In this document: one piece after another, positions 1 through 8,815 of the stretch
Numbering within the stretch: the first letter of the stretch is position 1
Layout of the letters: every line of letters begins with the position of its first letter
Source of the DNA: Pseudomonas viridiflava
Lineage (GTDB): Bacteria > Pseudomonadota > Gammaproteobacteria > Pseudomonadales > Pseudomonadaceae
NCBI RefSeq assembly: GCF_900583165.1
Contig: NZ_UTKY01000038.1
Span: 1 to 64,000, forward strand
DNA: 64,000 bases
Direction: 5' to 3'
The notes under the pieces: model-generated
Told to the model about the DNA's origin: nothing
The model's database searches: none
Seen by the model: the letters and a program-made list of their open reading frames with translations, nothing else
Position numbers and translations under genes: made by a program

Positions 1-584
1 TCAAATTCTGCGTCGGTAATGTCTTCGCTGGTCGGCGCAGTAACGGGTGCCACCGGCGCCGCCGGCGCTTCTGCCTCGGCCTTGACGGCACTAAGGGAGT
101 TGAGCAGTTGCTCGAACTCGTGGTCGGTCACATCCGGCTCAGCCTCAACCACAGGCTCCGGCACCGCTTCTGCGACCGGCGCAGCCGAGGTGTCGGCCGG
201 TTCTGCCAGGCGCGCCAGGGCGGCCAGCAGTTCCGGGGTAGCGGCGGTGATCGGGGCACGTTCGCGCACTTCGCTGAACATGCCGTTGACCGCATCCAGT
301 GCTTCGAGAATCACGTCCATCAACTCCGAGTCAACGTGACGCTCACCCTTGCGCAGGATGTCGAACACGTTCTCGGCGATGTGGCAGCACTCCACCAGCT
401 CATGGAGCTGGAGGAAGCCGGCGCCCCCTTTTACAGTGTGAAAACCGCGAAAAATTGCATTGAGCAGGTTCGCATCATCCGGTCGGCTTTCCAGCTCGAC
501 CAGTTGCTCGGACAACTGCTCTAAAATTTCGCCGGCCTCTACAAGGAAATCCTGAAGGATTTCTTCATCGGCGCCGAAGCTCAT
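1..584 (-). CDS. cheA: Chemotaxis histidine kinase CheA, N-terminal part (cut by window edge)
   Basis: Only the first 194 or so residues are present; the gene continues past the left edge. CheA is the cytoplasmic kinase that receives signals from chemoreceptor arrays and phosphorylates CheY. The visible part is the P1 Hpt domain, with the phospho-accepting His at about residue 49 in the motif GFHTVKGGAGF. An Ala/Pro/Glu-rich linker follows. The ATG at 584 has an AAGGAGC ribosome binding site. It lies 11 bases downstream of the cheZ stop, so cheY-cheZ-cheA reads as one operon. Family call is certain; the catalytic domains cannot be checked here. Confidence 0.95.
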   Translation of the reverse strand, partial: MSFGADEEILQDFLVEAGEILEQLSEQLVELESRPDDANLLNAIFRGFHTVKGGAGFLQLHELVECCHIAENVFDILRKGERHVDSELMDVILEALDAVNGMFSEVRERAPITAATPELLAALARLAEPADTSAAPVAEAVPEPVVEAEPDVTDHEFEQLLNSLSAVKAEAEAPAAPVAPVTAPTSEDITDAEF

Positions 585-595
585 GTGGGTGCTCC

Positions 596-1384
596 TTAGA
601 AGCCTAAACTGGATAACAGGTCATCGACATCATCTTGACCCGATACAACGTCTTCACGTTTATCGGCATGAATCTGCGGACCTTCACCCTTGGCGAGATG
701 TTTTTGTGGATCTTTTTCAGAGAGGATCGCTTCGCGGTCATGTTCGATGCCGGCAAAACGGTCAACCTGGCCTGCCATGAGCACCAATTTGAGCAAATTG
801 CTTTCCACTTCGGTGACCAATTGGGTCACACGCTTGATCACCTGGCCCGTGAGGTCCTGGTAATCCTGGGCCAGCAGAATGTCGTTGAGGTTGCTGGCAA
901 CCGTACGGTTTTCCTGCTCGCTGCGTGACAAGAACCCTTCGACCCGACGTGCCAATTCACGAAACTCTTCGGCACCCACTTCACGGCGCATGAAGCGGCC
1001 CCAGTCATTGCTCAGGGCGTGCGCTTCAGTGGCCATGCCGTTCACCAGGGGCGTGGCGTTTTCCACCAGGTCCATGGTGCGATTGGCCGCCGCCTCAGTC
1101 AGCCTGACCACATAGGACAGGCGTTCGGTGGCATCCGTGATTTGCGAGATTTCTTCGGCCTGGGGCATATGCGGGTCAATCTGGAAATTGACAATCGCAC
1201 TGTGCAGCTCGCGTGTGAGCTTGCCCACTTCCTGGTACAGGCCGCGGTCACGGGTCTGGTTGAGCTCATGGATCAACTGCACCGCGTCGCCGAACTGGCC
1301 TTTTTCAAGGCTTTCGACCAACTGGTGAGCATGCTTTTTCAGGGTCGACTCGAAGTCTCCCTGTGACGATTCTTTATGCTCCAT
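596..1384 (-). CDS. cheZ: CheY-P phosphatase CheZ
   Basis: A 262-residue protein that speeds dephosphorylation of CheY-P and so ends the motor-switching signal. It is mostly predicted helical. It carries the CheZ signature AQDYQDLTGQVIKRV near residue 170, which includes the catalytic Gln that reaches into the CheY active site. The C-terminus (DDVDDLLSSLGF) matches the conserved CheY-binding tail. Length is typical for Pseudomonas. It sits between cheY (18 bases upstream) and cheA (11 bases downstream). Confidence 0.96.
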   Translation of the reverse strand: MEHKESSQGDFESTLKKHAHQLVESLEKGQFGDAVQLIHELNQTRDRGLYQEVGKLTRELHSAIVNFQIDPHMPQAEEISQITDATERLSYVVRLTEAAANRTMDLVENATPLVNGMATEAHALSNDWGRFMRREVGAEEFRELARRVEGFLSRSEQENRTVASNLNDILLAQDYQDLTGQVIKRVTQLVTEVESNLLKLVLMAGQVDRFAGIEHDREAILSEKDPQKHLAKGEGPQIHADKREDVVSGQDDVDDLLSSLGF

Positions 1385-1402
1385 AGCTCCCCCGCGATGG
1401 CA

Positions 1403-1777
1403 TTAGCCGTGGATGCGTTCGAAGATTTTTTCGATCTTCTCTTTCAGCGCCAATGCAGTGAATGGCTTGACCACATAACCGTTAACCCCGGCTTGGGCGG
1501 CCTCGATGATCTGTTCACGCTTGGCTTCGGCGGTCACCATCAGCACAGGCAGGCTGCGCAGTTTTTCGTCAGCGCGCACGTGGCGCAGCAAATCGATACC
1601 GGTCATGCCCGGCATGTTCCAGTCTGTTACCAGAAAGTCGATGCTCCCGCTGTTGAGGATCGGAATCGCCGTAATGCCGTCATCCGCCTCGACCGTGTTA
1701 GTGAACCCAAGGTCACGCAACAGGTTTTTTATGATCCGCCGCATCGTTGAGAAGTCATCAACGATGAGGATTTTCAT
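1403..1777 (-). CDS. cheY: Chemotaxis response regulator CheY
   Basis: Single-domain receiver of 124 residues that binds FliM/FliN when phosphorylated and changes motor rotation. The acidic pair DD is at 7-8, the phospho-acceptor Asp is at 52 (TDWNMPGM), and the switch Thr and conserved Lys lie in MVTAEAK and VVKPF. The frame opens eight codons earlier at an ATG at 1801. The ATG at 1777 fits the family length, and the GGAGG just inside that extension could serve it or the intervening TTG, so the exact start is not settled. It is the first gene of cheYZA and lies downstream of fliA. Confidence 0.95.
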   Translation of the reverse strand: MKILIVDDFSTMRRIIKNLLRDLGFTNTVEADDGITAIPILNSGSIDFLVTDWNMPGMTGIDLLRHVRADEKLRSLPVLMVTAEAKREQIIEAAQAGVNGYVVKPFTALALKEKIEKIFERIHG

Positions 1778-1924
1778 GTTCTTGTCCAATTCGACCTCCA
1801 AGCAGTCTTAAACGCGCCCAGCACCTGGACACGCCATTTCAATCAACAGGCATTACACAAAAAGGACTGCCCAGGGCACCACGCGGCGATCCCGCGAAAG
1901 CCTTACGCTGTCACGGTCTCGCTT

Positions 1925-1942
1925 GCAGTGTCCCCACACTGC
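1925..1942 (-). terminator. Stem-loop just after fliA
   Basis: A perfect 7-bp inverted repeat, GCAGTGT-cccc-ACACTGC, lies a few bases past the fliA stop. No T tract follows on the minus strand. It could be a weak or Rho-assisted terminator or an mRNA-stabilising stem between fliA and cheY. I see no sigma-54 or sigma-28 element in the fliA-cheY gap. Confidence 0.4.
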
Positions 1943-1945
1943 CTG

Positions 1946-2686
1946 TCAGCGCGCTCGCCACTCTCCCAAACGCCCCCGCAAGCGGGCCGCGCACTGGCTA
2001 TGCAACTGGCTGACCCGCGATTCGCTGACCCCCAGGACCTCACCGATTTCCTTGAGATTCAGCTCTTCGTCGTAGTACAGCGCCAACACCAGTCGCTCAC
2101 GTTCCGGCAAATTGGCGATCGCATCGGCCAACGCGCCCTGGAAGCGTTCATCCTCCAGGTCGCGTGACGGCTCCATGTGAGCGCTCGCGCCGTCCTCGTG
2201 CAACCCTTCGTGTTCGCCGTCCTGCAAGAGGTCGTCGAAACTGAACAGGCGGCTGCCCAAGGTATCGTTCAAAATCCCGTAATAATCGTCGAGACTCAAT
2301 TGGAGTTCGGCCGCAACTTCGTGATCTTTAGCGTCGCGACCGGTTTTTGCTTCAATTGCGCGAATTGCGTCACTGACCATGCGTGTATTGCGGTGTACCG
2401 AACGCGGCGCCCAGTCACCTTTACGCACTTCGTCGAGCATCGCGCCACGGATACGGATACCCGCATAGGTCTCGAAACTCGCCCCCTTGCTCGCATCATA
2501 TTTGGTCGACACTTCAAGCAGGCCGATCATGCCGGCCTGGATCAAGTCTTCAACCTGGACGCTGGCGGGCAGGCGTGCCAGCAGGTGATAGGCAATGCGC
2601 TTGACCAGGGGCGCATAGCGCTCGATCAACTCGCCCTGACTGTCACGGGCAGACTTCTTGTACGCGTTGTAGCCGGTCGCTGTCAT
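1946..2686 (-). CDS. fliA: Flagellar sigma factor FliA (sigma-28)
   Basis: A 246-residue sigma-70 family factor that directs RNA polymerase to late flagellar genes such as fliC and is held off by the anti-sigma factor FlgM. Region 2 includes ERYAPLVKRIAYHLLARLP and IQAGMIGLLE. Region 4 has the helix-turn-helix LNLKEIGEVLGVSESRVSQLHS near the C-terminus. The ATG at 2686 is chosen over a 62-residue upstream extension: it matches the family length and overlaps the fleN stop as ATGA, which implies translational coupling. Confidence 0.97.
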   Translation of the reverse strand: MTATGYNAYKKSARDSQGELIERYAPLVKRIAYHLLARLPASVQVEDLIQAGMIGLLEVSTKYDASKGASFETYAGIRIRGAMLDEVRKGDWAPRSVHRNTRMVSDAIRAIEAKTGRDAKDHEVAAELQLSLDDYYGILNDTLGSRLFSFDDLLQDGEHEGLHEDGASAHMEPSRDLEDERFQGALADAIANLPERERLVLALYYDEELNLKEIGEVLGVSESRVSQLHSQCAARLRGRLGEWRAR

Positions 2687-3516
2687 AGCACGGGTCCTGC
2701 GCTCGTCTGATGCACCAATCGCTCGACGAAAAACTCCAGATGCCCCCGTGGGTTGGCAGGCAACGGCCAGGTATCGACCTTCTGGGCAATAGCCTTGAAC
2801 GCCAGTGCGCATTTCGAACGAGGGAACGCTTCGTAGACCGCACGCTGCTTTTGCACGGCCTTGCGCACACACTCGTCATAGGGAACTGCGCCGACATATT
2901 GTAAGGCGACATCGAGGAAACGATCCGTGACCTTGGTCAACTTGGCGAACAGATTGCGCCCCTCTTGCGGGCTCTGGGCCATGTTGGCCAGCACCCGAAA
3001 GCGGTTCATGCCGTAGTCACGGTTAAGCAGTTTGATCAGGGCGTAGGCGTCGGTGATCGAGGTGGGTTCATCGCAGACCACCAGCAACACTTCTTGCGCG
3101 GCGCGCACAAAGCTGACCACGGACTCGCCGATCCCGGCGGCGGTGTCGATCACCAGCACGTCGAGGTTGTCGCCGATATCGCTGAACGCCTGGATCAGGC
3201 CAGCATGCTGGGCCGGACTCAGGTGCACCATGCTCTGGGTGCCCGAAGCGGCCGGCACGATGCGGATGCCACCGGGGCCCTGGAGCAGCACATCGCGCAG
3301 CTCACAGCGGCCCTCGATCACATCGGCAAGCGTATGTTTGGGTGTCAGCCCGAGCAGAACGTCAACGTTCGCCAGCCCCAGGTCAGCATCCAGCAGCATG
3401 ACGCGACGGCCAAGCTCTGCCAGGGCCAGGGACAAATTCACTGACACGTTAGTTTTCCCGACGCCACCTTTGCCGCCGGTCACCGCGATCACCTGTACGG
3501 GATGCATGCTGCCCAT
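2683..3516 (-). CDS. fleN: Flagellar number regulator FleN (FlhG-type MinD-like ATPase)
   Basis: A 277-residue ParA/MinD-family ATPase that antagonises FleQ and keeps the flagellar number low. The deviant Walker A motif GGKGGVGKT is at 14-22, and Walker-type segments follow in LLDADLGLANVDVLLG and VIDTAAGIG. It lies downstream of flhF after a 104-base gap and overlaps fliA by four bases. The first ATG is taken; an internal Met at residue 4 is also possible. Confidence 0.96.
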   Translation of the reverse strand: MGSMHPVQVIAVTGGKGGVGKTNVSVNLSLALAELGRRVMLLDADLGLANVDVLLGLTPKHTLADVIEGRCELRDVLLQGPGGIRIVPAASGTQSMVHLSPAQHAGLIQAFSDIGDNLDVLVIDTAAGIGESVVSFVRAAQEVLLVVCDEPTSITDAYALIKLLNRDYGMNRFRVLANMAQSPQEGRNLFAKLTKVTDRFLDVALQYVGAVPYDECVRKAVQKQRAVYEAFPRSKCALAFKAIAQKVDTWPLPANPRGHLEFFVERLVHQTSAGPVL

Positions 3517-3620
3517 TTTATTTCGTTACCTTGTCTTGCTGAGTCGCAGGCTACATGGCTTGGCCGCTTGAATCGCTTGCAGACCATCGATGTAGGTACA
3601 TTGCACTGTGTTCATATTGC

Positions 3621-4937
3621 TCAACCCACGCGCTTGGCCGGGTTGTGGTACAGATCGGCGAACATATCGGCCATCGCTTCCTCGCTAGGCTCGTCTTGCA
3701 TTTGCACGCTGACCGCCCGGCTGACCAACTGATGACGGCGCGGCAGATGCAAATCATCTGGAATCCGCGGCCCGTCGGTCAGGTAGGCGACCGGTAATTC
3801 ATGACTGATGGCCAGGCTCAACACTTCACCCAGGCTCGCGGTTTCATCGAGCTTGGTGAGGATGCAACCGGACAGGCCACAGCGCTTGTAGCTGTGGTAC
3901 GCAGCGGTAAGAACCTGTTTCTGGCTGGTGGTTGCAAGCACCAGGTAATTTTTTGACTTGATGCCACGCCCGGCCAGGCTTTCCAGCTGCATGCGCAATG
4001 CCGGGTCGCTGGCTTGCAGGCCGGCGGTGTCGATCAACACCACGCGCTTGCGCAGCAGGGGGTCGAGGGCATTGGCCAGGGACTGGCCCGGGTCGACATG
4101 GGTGACCGGTACATTGAGGATACGGCCCAGGGTCTTGAGCTGCTCCTGGGCACCAATGCGGTAGCTGTCCATGCTCACCAGCGCAATATTTTGCGCGCCG
4201 TACTTGAGCACATACCGGGCTGCCAGCTTGGCCAGGGTGGTGGTCTTGCCCATGCCGGCAGGGCCGACCATGGCGATCACACCGCCCTCTTCCAACGGTT
4301 CGATTTCTGGGGTGGCGATCATGCGCGCCAGGTGGGCCAGCAACATGCGCCAGGCCTGGCGAGGCTCTTCGATTTCAGTGGTCAGGGCCAGCAGGTCGCG
4401 GGACAACGGGCCAGACAAGCCGATACGTTGCAGACGACGCCACAGGTTGGCCTGTTGCGGCTTGCTGCCTTGCAGTTGGGTCCACGCCAGTGAGCCGAGC
4501 TGCACTTCCAGCAACTCACGCAGGCCGTTGAGCTCAAAACGCATCGAGTCGAACACGCGCTGATCAACTGCGGCAGCCTGGGCTGGCGCTGCAGGACGCG
4601 GCGGTTCTTTGAACGTGGGCTCGACCAGCGGCTCGGCAGCCGTCAGCGGCAAGCCGGCGAACAACTGGCGATTGGTGGTGGCATCGCTGTCGCCACGCAT
4701 GCTCAGCTCGGCCTGGGCCGAAACGATGCGCGAAGCAGTCTTGCGCAGCTCGTCTTCGAGTTCCATGTTGGGCACACGCGGCGCCAGCGCCTGGGGGGTG
4801 TAATCCAGGGCAGCCGTCAGCTCGACACCGCCAGCAATGCGACGGTTACCGATAATCGCGGCGTCGGCGCCCAGCTCATCACGGACCAGTTTCATGGCCT
4901 GACGCATATCGGCGGCGAAAAAACGCTTAACTTGCAT
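3621..4937 (-). CDS. flhF: Flagellar polar placement GTPase FlhF
   Basis: A 438-residue SRP-family GTPase that places the flagellum at the pole. The N-terminal B domain starts MQVKRFFAADMRQAMKLVRDELG in family style. A Pro/Ala-rich linker at about 100-125 is followed by the NG domain with P-loop GPAGMGKT at 225-232, DTAG in VLIDTAGLQ, and TKLDE for guanine recognition. It starts 12 bases after flhA and is read with it and fleN. Confidence 0.97.
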   Translation of the reverse strand: MQVKRFFAADMRQAMKLVRDELGADAAIIGNRRIAGGVELTAALDYTPQALAPRVPNMELEDELRKTASRIVSAQAELSMRGDSDATTNRQLFAGLPLTAAEPLVEPTFKEPPRPAAPAQAAAVDQRVFDSMRFELNGLRELLEVQLGSLAWTQLQGSKPQQANLWRRLQRIGLSGPLSRDLLALTTEIEEPRQAWRMLLAHLARMIATPEIEPLEEGGVIAMVGPAGMGKTTTLAKLAARYVLKYGAQNIALVSMDSYRIGAQEQLKTLGRILNVPVTHVDPGQSLANALDPLLRKRVVLIDTAGLQASDPALRMQLESLAGRGIKSKNYLVLATTSQKQVLTAAYHSYKRCGLSGCILTKLDETASLGEVLSLAISHELPVAYLTDGPRIPDDLHLPRRHQLVSRAVSVQMQDEPSEEAMADMFADLYHNPAKRVG

Positions 4938-4949
4938 AACCCACTACCC

Positions 4950-7082
4950 TCAGCCGTTGGGCCCTACTGTCGCGACGATAGTCACTTGCTTGTTGTCAGG
5001 AATTTCCTGATAAGCCAAAACGTGCAAATTCGGTACTGCCAGGCGTCCAAACCGCGACAACATCGCTCGGACGGGGCCTGCCACCAGCAGAATCACCGGT
5101 TGGCCCTGCATCTCCTGACGCTGTGCGGCGTCGATCAACGAACGCTGCAGCTTCTCAGCCATGCTTGGCTCCAGCAGAACGCCCTCTTCCTGGCCTTGCC
5201 CTGCCTTCTGAATACTATTGAGCAATATTTGTTCCAACCTTGGCTCCAAGGTGATCACAGGCAGCTCAGACTCAGTGCCTACAATGCTTTGCACGATTGC
5301 ACGCGACAATCCGACGCGCACCGAAGCCACCAGGGCGGCAGTATCTTGACTCTTGGCGGCATTGTTGGCGATAGCCTCGGCAATGCTGCGAATATCGCGC
5401 ACCGGCACTTGTTCGGCCAGCAGCGCCTGCAACACCTTGAGCAGTTGCGACAACGACAGCACACCCGGCACCAGCTCTTCAGCCAGTTTAGGCGACGCTT
5501 TGGCCAGCAGGCCCATCAATTGCTGGACTTCCTCATGGCCGATCAGCTCATGGGAGTGCTTGTACAGGATCTGGTTCAGGTGGGTGGCAACCACGGTGCT
5601 TGCATCCACCACGGTGTAGCCGAGCGACTGCGCCTGGCTGCGCTGGCTGATTTCGATCCACACCGCTTCCAGGCCAAAAGCCGGATCTTTGGCGGTGATG
5701 CCGTTGAGGCTGCCGAATACCTGGCCTGGGTTGATCGCCAGCTCGCGGTCTGGGTAGATCTCGGCTTCGGCCAGAATCACCCCCATCAGGGTCAGACGAT
5801 AGGCGCTGGGAGCCAAGTCGAGGTTGTCGCGAATGTGCACGGTGGGCATCAAGAAGCCCAGGTCCTGGGACAATTTCTTGCGCACACCCTTGATACGGGC
5901 GAGCAATTGGCCGCCCTGGTTGCGGTCGACCAGAGGGATCAGGCGGTAGCCGACTTCCAGGCCAATCATGTCGATCGGGGTCACGTCATCCCAGCCCAGC
6001 TCCTTGGTTTCCGAAGCGCGGGCTGGGGATGGCAGCAATTCCTGCTGGCGTGCAACTTCTTGCAGGGCCTGCACCTTGACTGCGTTCTGCTTCTTCCAGA
6101 ACAAGTAGGCAGCGCCGCCGGCCAGGGCCGCCATGCTGAGGAACGAGACATGGGGCATGCCCGGCACGATGCCCATGATCGCCATGATGCCCGCCGCCAC
6201 AGCCAAGGCCTTGGGCGACGCAAACATTTGCCGGCTGATCTGCTTGCCCATGTCTTCGGAGCCCGAAGCACGGGTCACCATAATGGCCGCTGCTGTAGAT
6301 AACAACAGTGATGGCAATTGCGCCACTAAACCGTCACCGATGGTCAGCAAGGCGTAGACCTTGCCCGCATCGCCAAAGGTCATGCCGTGCTGGAAGATAC
6401 CCACCGCCATGCCGCCGATCAGGTTGATAAACAGAATCAGCAGACCGGCAATGGCGTCACCGCGCACAAATTTGCTGGCACCGTCCATGGAGCCGTAGAA
6501 CTCGGCCTCCTGGGCCACTTCAAGGCGGCGGGACTTGGCTTGGTTCTGGTCGATCAGGCCAGCGTTGAGGTCGGCGTCGATAGCCATCTGTTTGCCGGGC
6601 ATGGCGTCGAGGGTAAAGCGGGCGCTTACCTCGGAAATCCGCCCGGCACCTTTGGTCACCACGACAAAGTTAATGATCATCAGGATCGCGAACACCACGA
6701 TACCGACCACGTAGTTACCGCCGATCACCACTTCACCGAAGGCCTGGATCACTTTACCGGCAGCGGCGTGGCCGTCCTGGCCGTGGAGCATCACCACGCG
6801 GGTCGAGGCCACGTTGAGCGCCAGCCGCAATAGGGTCGCCACCAGCAGGATGGTGGGGAACACCGCAAAATCCAACGGCCGCAGGGCGTATACGCACACC
6901 AGCAGGACGACCACAGACAGGGCAATGTTGAAGGTAAAGAACACGTCCAGCAGGAACGGCGGCATGGGCAACATCATCATTGCCAGCATCACCAGCAACA
7001 ACAACGGCACGCCCAAGTTGCCCCGCGACAAGTCAGTCAGGGTGCCACGGGCCGTGCTGAGCATTTGAGAGCGATCTGCCAC
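4950..7082 (-). CDS. flhA: Flagellar export gate protein FlhA
   Basis: A 710-residue inner-membrane component of the flagellar type III export apparatus. The N-terminal half has about eight membrane segments. The FHIPEP-family loop includes GAGRISEVSARFTLDAMPGKQ and ends near DGASKFVRGDA. The C-terminal half is the cytosolic substrate and chaperone docking domain. The start is GTG at 7082, preceded by GAGGAA at good spacing; the open frame runs 66 codons further upstream but without family similarity. A sigma-54 element lies 63 bases upstream. Confidence 0.97.
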   Translation of the reverse strand: MADRSQMLSTARGTLTDLSRGNLGVPLLLLVMLAMMMLPMPPFLLDVFFTFNIALSVVVLLVCVYALRPLDFAVFPTILLVATLLRLALNVASTRVVMLHGQDGHAAAGKVIQAFGEVVIGGNYVVGIVVFAILMIINFVVVTKGAGRISEVSARFTLDAMPGKQMAIDADLNAGLIDQNQAKSRRLEVAQEAEFYGSMDGASKFVRGDAIAGLLILFINLIGGMAVGIFQHGMTFGDAGKVYALLTIGDGLVAQLPSLLLSTAAAIMVTRASGSEDMGKQISRQMFASPKALAVAAGIMAIMGIVPGMPHVSFLSMAALAGGAAYLFWKKQNAVKVQALQEVARQQELLPSPARASETKELGWDDVTPIDMIGLEVGYRLIPLVDRNQGGQLLARIKGVRKKLSQDLGFLMPTVHIRDNLDLAPSAYRLTLMGVILAEAEIYPDRELAINPGQVFGSLNGITAKDPAFGLEAVWIEISQRSQAQSLGYTVVDASTVVATHLNQILYKHSHELIGHEEVQQLMGLLAKASPKLAEELVPGVLSLSQLLKVLQALLAEQVPVRDIRSIAEAIANNAAKSQDTAALVASVRVGLSRAIVQSIVGTESELPVITLEPRLEQILLNSIQKAGQGQEEGVLLEPSMAEKLQRSLIDAAQRQEMQGQPVILLVAGPVRAMLSRFGRLAVPNLHVLAYQEIPDNKQVTIVATVGPNG

Positions 7083-7144
7083 CGGTATTCCTCGTGTCCT
7101 TTGAAGCAAAGTTTTGACGCCGGGAGGCGTCTTGAAGGCGGTAT

Positions 7145-7160
7145 TGCAAGAAGCCTTCCA
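7145..7160 (-). promoter_or_regulatory. Putative sigma-54 promoter of flhA-flhF-fleN-fliA
   Basis: The minus strand reads TGGAAGGCTTCTTGCA. It keeps the invariant GG and GC dinucleotides ten bases apart and the TTGCA of the -12 element. It lies 63 bases before the flhA GTG. In P. aeruginosa flhA is a FleQ/RpoN-dependent gene, which fits. Confidence 0.65.
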
Positions 7161-7201
7161 ACTTTGGTTTTGCGCTTCAGGACATTGGCCGGTACACATG
7201 C

Positions 7202-7296
7202 AAATGTGGGAGGAGGCTTGCCCCCGATGGCGGTGGTTCAGCCAGCCTATCGGGTGCTGATCTACCGCTATCGGGGGCAAGCCCCCTCCCTCATTT
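7202..7296. repeat. REPIN (paired inverted REP) between cspA-like gene and flhA
   Basis: Two REP heads face each other: TGTGGGAGGAGGCTTGCCCC at the left and GGGGCAAGCCCCCTCCCTCA at the right, with a short variable loop between. This is the P. fluorescens-type REPIN seen repeatedly in this window. The left head has one G-to-A change against the others. Confidence 0.88.
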
Positions 7297-7333
7297 GGCG
7301 TGGCGGTACACCGCCAAGCGCGCCTGGGAACAA

Positions 7334-7543
7334 TCAGATCACGCGCACGTTATCAGCCTGCGGCCCCTTCTGGCCCTCCTTGACCTCGTACCCCACCTTT
7401 TGGCCTTCCTCGAGGGTTTTAAAGCCGTCGCTTTCTATAGATGAAAAGTGGACAAACAGATCCGGGCCTCCCGAGTCCTGCACAATGAAGCCGAAACCTT
7501 TTTCTGCGTTAAACCATTTAACCGTGCCAGTTGCCTTTGCCAT
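7334..7543 (-). CDS. Cold-shock domain protein (CspA family)
   Basis: A 69-residue single-stranded nucleic-acid-binding OB-fold protein. RNP1 is seen in KGFGFI and RNP2 in LFVHFSSI. The body starts [20 protein letters not shown], so the ATG at 7543 is preferred to one 14 codons upstream; GGGAGT lies ahead of it. It probably acts as an RNA chaperone. Its place between flhB and flhA, together with a REPIN, separates two export-gate genes that form one operon in many bacteria. Confidence 0.93.
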   Translation of the reverse strand: MAKATGTVKWFNAEKGFGFIVQDSGGPDLFVHFSSIESDGFKTLEEGQKVGYEVKEGQKGPQADNVRVI

Positions 7544-7675
7544 CGCGTTACTCCCACTGCCTTTTAGAACCTTCGGCCCCATCAAACCTTGAAGGCCCGC
7601 AGGCTGCCTACTGTCAAAGCTGACAGGTCACGGGCAGTTTACGACGAGCGGTATCACGCCAAATGGCAGTACAGA

Positions 7676-8812
7676 TCAAGAGTCGCGGCGCAGTTCCGGC
7701 GGAATCGGCAGGTCTTTGAGGGGATCGGGCCGCTTGCCCTTGCCGGCGCGGTATTGGCGGATTTGATAGACGTAGGCCAGCACCTGAGCCACGGCCAGGT
7801 ACAGACCGGCGGGAATCTCTTGGTCCAGGTCGGTGGAATAAAAGATCGAGCGCGCCAACTCCGGCGACTCCAACAACAGGATGTCATTGGCCACCGCAAT
7901 CTCGCGGATCTTCAGCGCAGTAAAATCACTGCCCTTGGCCAACAGCATCGGCGCGCCACCCTTCTCAGGGTCATACTTGAGCGCGACGGCGTAGTGGGTC
8001 GGGTTGGTGATGACCACATCGGCGTCGGGCACCGAAGCCATCATCTTGCGCTGGGACATTTCCCGCTGCAGCTGGCGAATGCGCTGTTTAACCTCAGGGC
8101 GGCCTTCGGAGTCCTTGTGTTCGTCGCGCACTTCCTGCTTGGTCATCAGCAGTTTCTTGTGGCTTTCCCACAACTGGATCGGCGCATCCACCGCCGCAAT
8201 GATGATCAGCCCAGCGGCCATCCACATCGCGCTCCAGCCCACCACTTGCACGCTGTGGATAATCGCCGACTCCAGCGGCTCATGGGCGATGCGCAGCAGG
8301 TCGTCGATGTCAGACGACAACACCATCAGCGCCACAAACAGAATCAGGATGAACTTGGCCAACGCCTTGAGCAGCTCAACCAATGCCTTGGCGGAGAACA
8401 TACGCTTGAGCCCGGCTGCAGGGTTCATGCGGCTGAACTTGGGCGCCATGCTGCCGGCGGCGAACAACCAGCCGCCCAGGGCGACAGGCCCGATCAGCGC
8501 GGCCAACAACAAGGTGATCAGAATCGGCTGAGTCGCCAGGATCGCGATCTTGCCCGAGTGCATCAGGTACTGGCCCATGGCGTCGGGGTTGAGCAGTACT
8601 TCGCGGGGCAAGGCAAAGTTGTGCTTCATCAACTCCATCAAATCCAGCGCCAGGCCGCCGCCGTAGATCAGCAACGCGCCGGCGCCGGCCATCATGGTGG
8701 CAACGGTATTCAGCTCTTTGGAGCGCGCAATCTCGCCCTTTTCCCTGGAGTCCTTTTTGCGTTTCTCCGTGGGGTCTTCTGTTTTGTCCTGACCACTCTC
8801 GCTCTCGGCCAT
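7676..8812 (-). CDS. flhB: Flagellar export switch protein FlhB
   Basis: A 378-residue export-gate protein that changes substrate class from hook to filament. The charged N-terminus (KTEDPTEKRKKDSREKGEIARSKE) is followed by four membrane segments. The autocleavage site NPTH is at 270-273 (VITNPTHYAVALKY). It starts three bases after the fliR stop and is the last gene of the fliL-to-flhB run. Confidence 0.97.
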   Translation of the reverse strand: MAESESGQDKTEDPTEKRKKDSREKGEIARSKELNTVATMMAGAGALLIYGGGLALDLMELMKHNFALPREVLLNPDAMGQYLMHSGKIAILATQPILITLLLAALIGPVALGGWLFAAGSMAPKFSRMNPAAGLKRMFSAKALVELLKALAKFILILFVALMVLSSDIDDLLRIAHEPLESAIIHSVQVVGWSAMWMAAGLIIIAAVDAPIQLWESHKKLLMTKQEVRDEHKDSEGRPEVKQRIRQLQREMSQRKMMASVPDADVVITNPTHYAVALKYDPEKGGAPMLLAKGSDFTALKIREIAVANDILLLESPELARSIFYSTDLDQEIPAGLYLAVAQVLAYVYQIRQYRAGKGKRPDPLKDLPIPPELRRDS

Positions 8813-8815
8813 GGC

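Noticed and set aside
2686..2872. N-terminal extension of FliA by 62 residues
   Set aside because: It overlaps fleN in another frame, has no sigma-factor similarity, and the ATGA overlap at 2683-2686 gives a better start.
4932..6302. 456-codon plus-strand frame opposite flhA
   Set aside because: Antisense shadow of flhA with His/Gln-rich composition and no recognisable domain.
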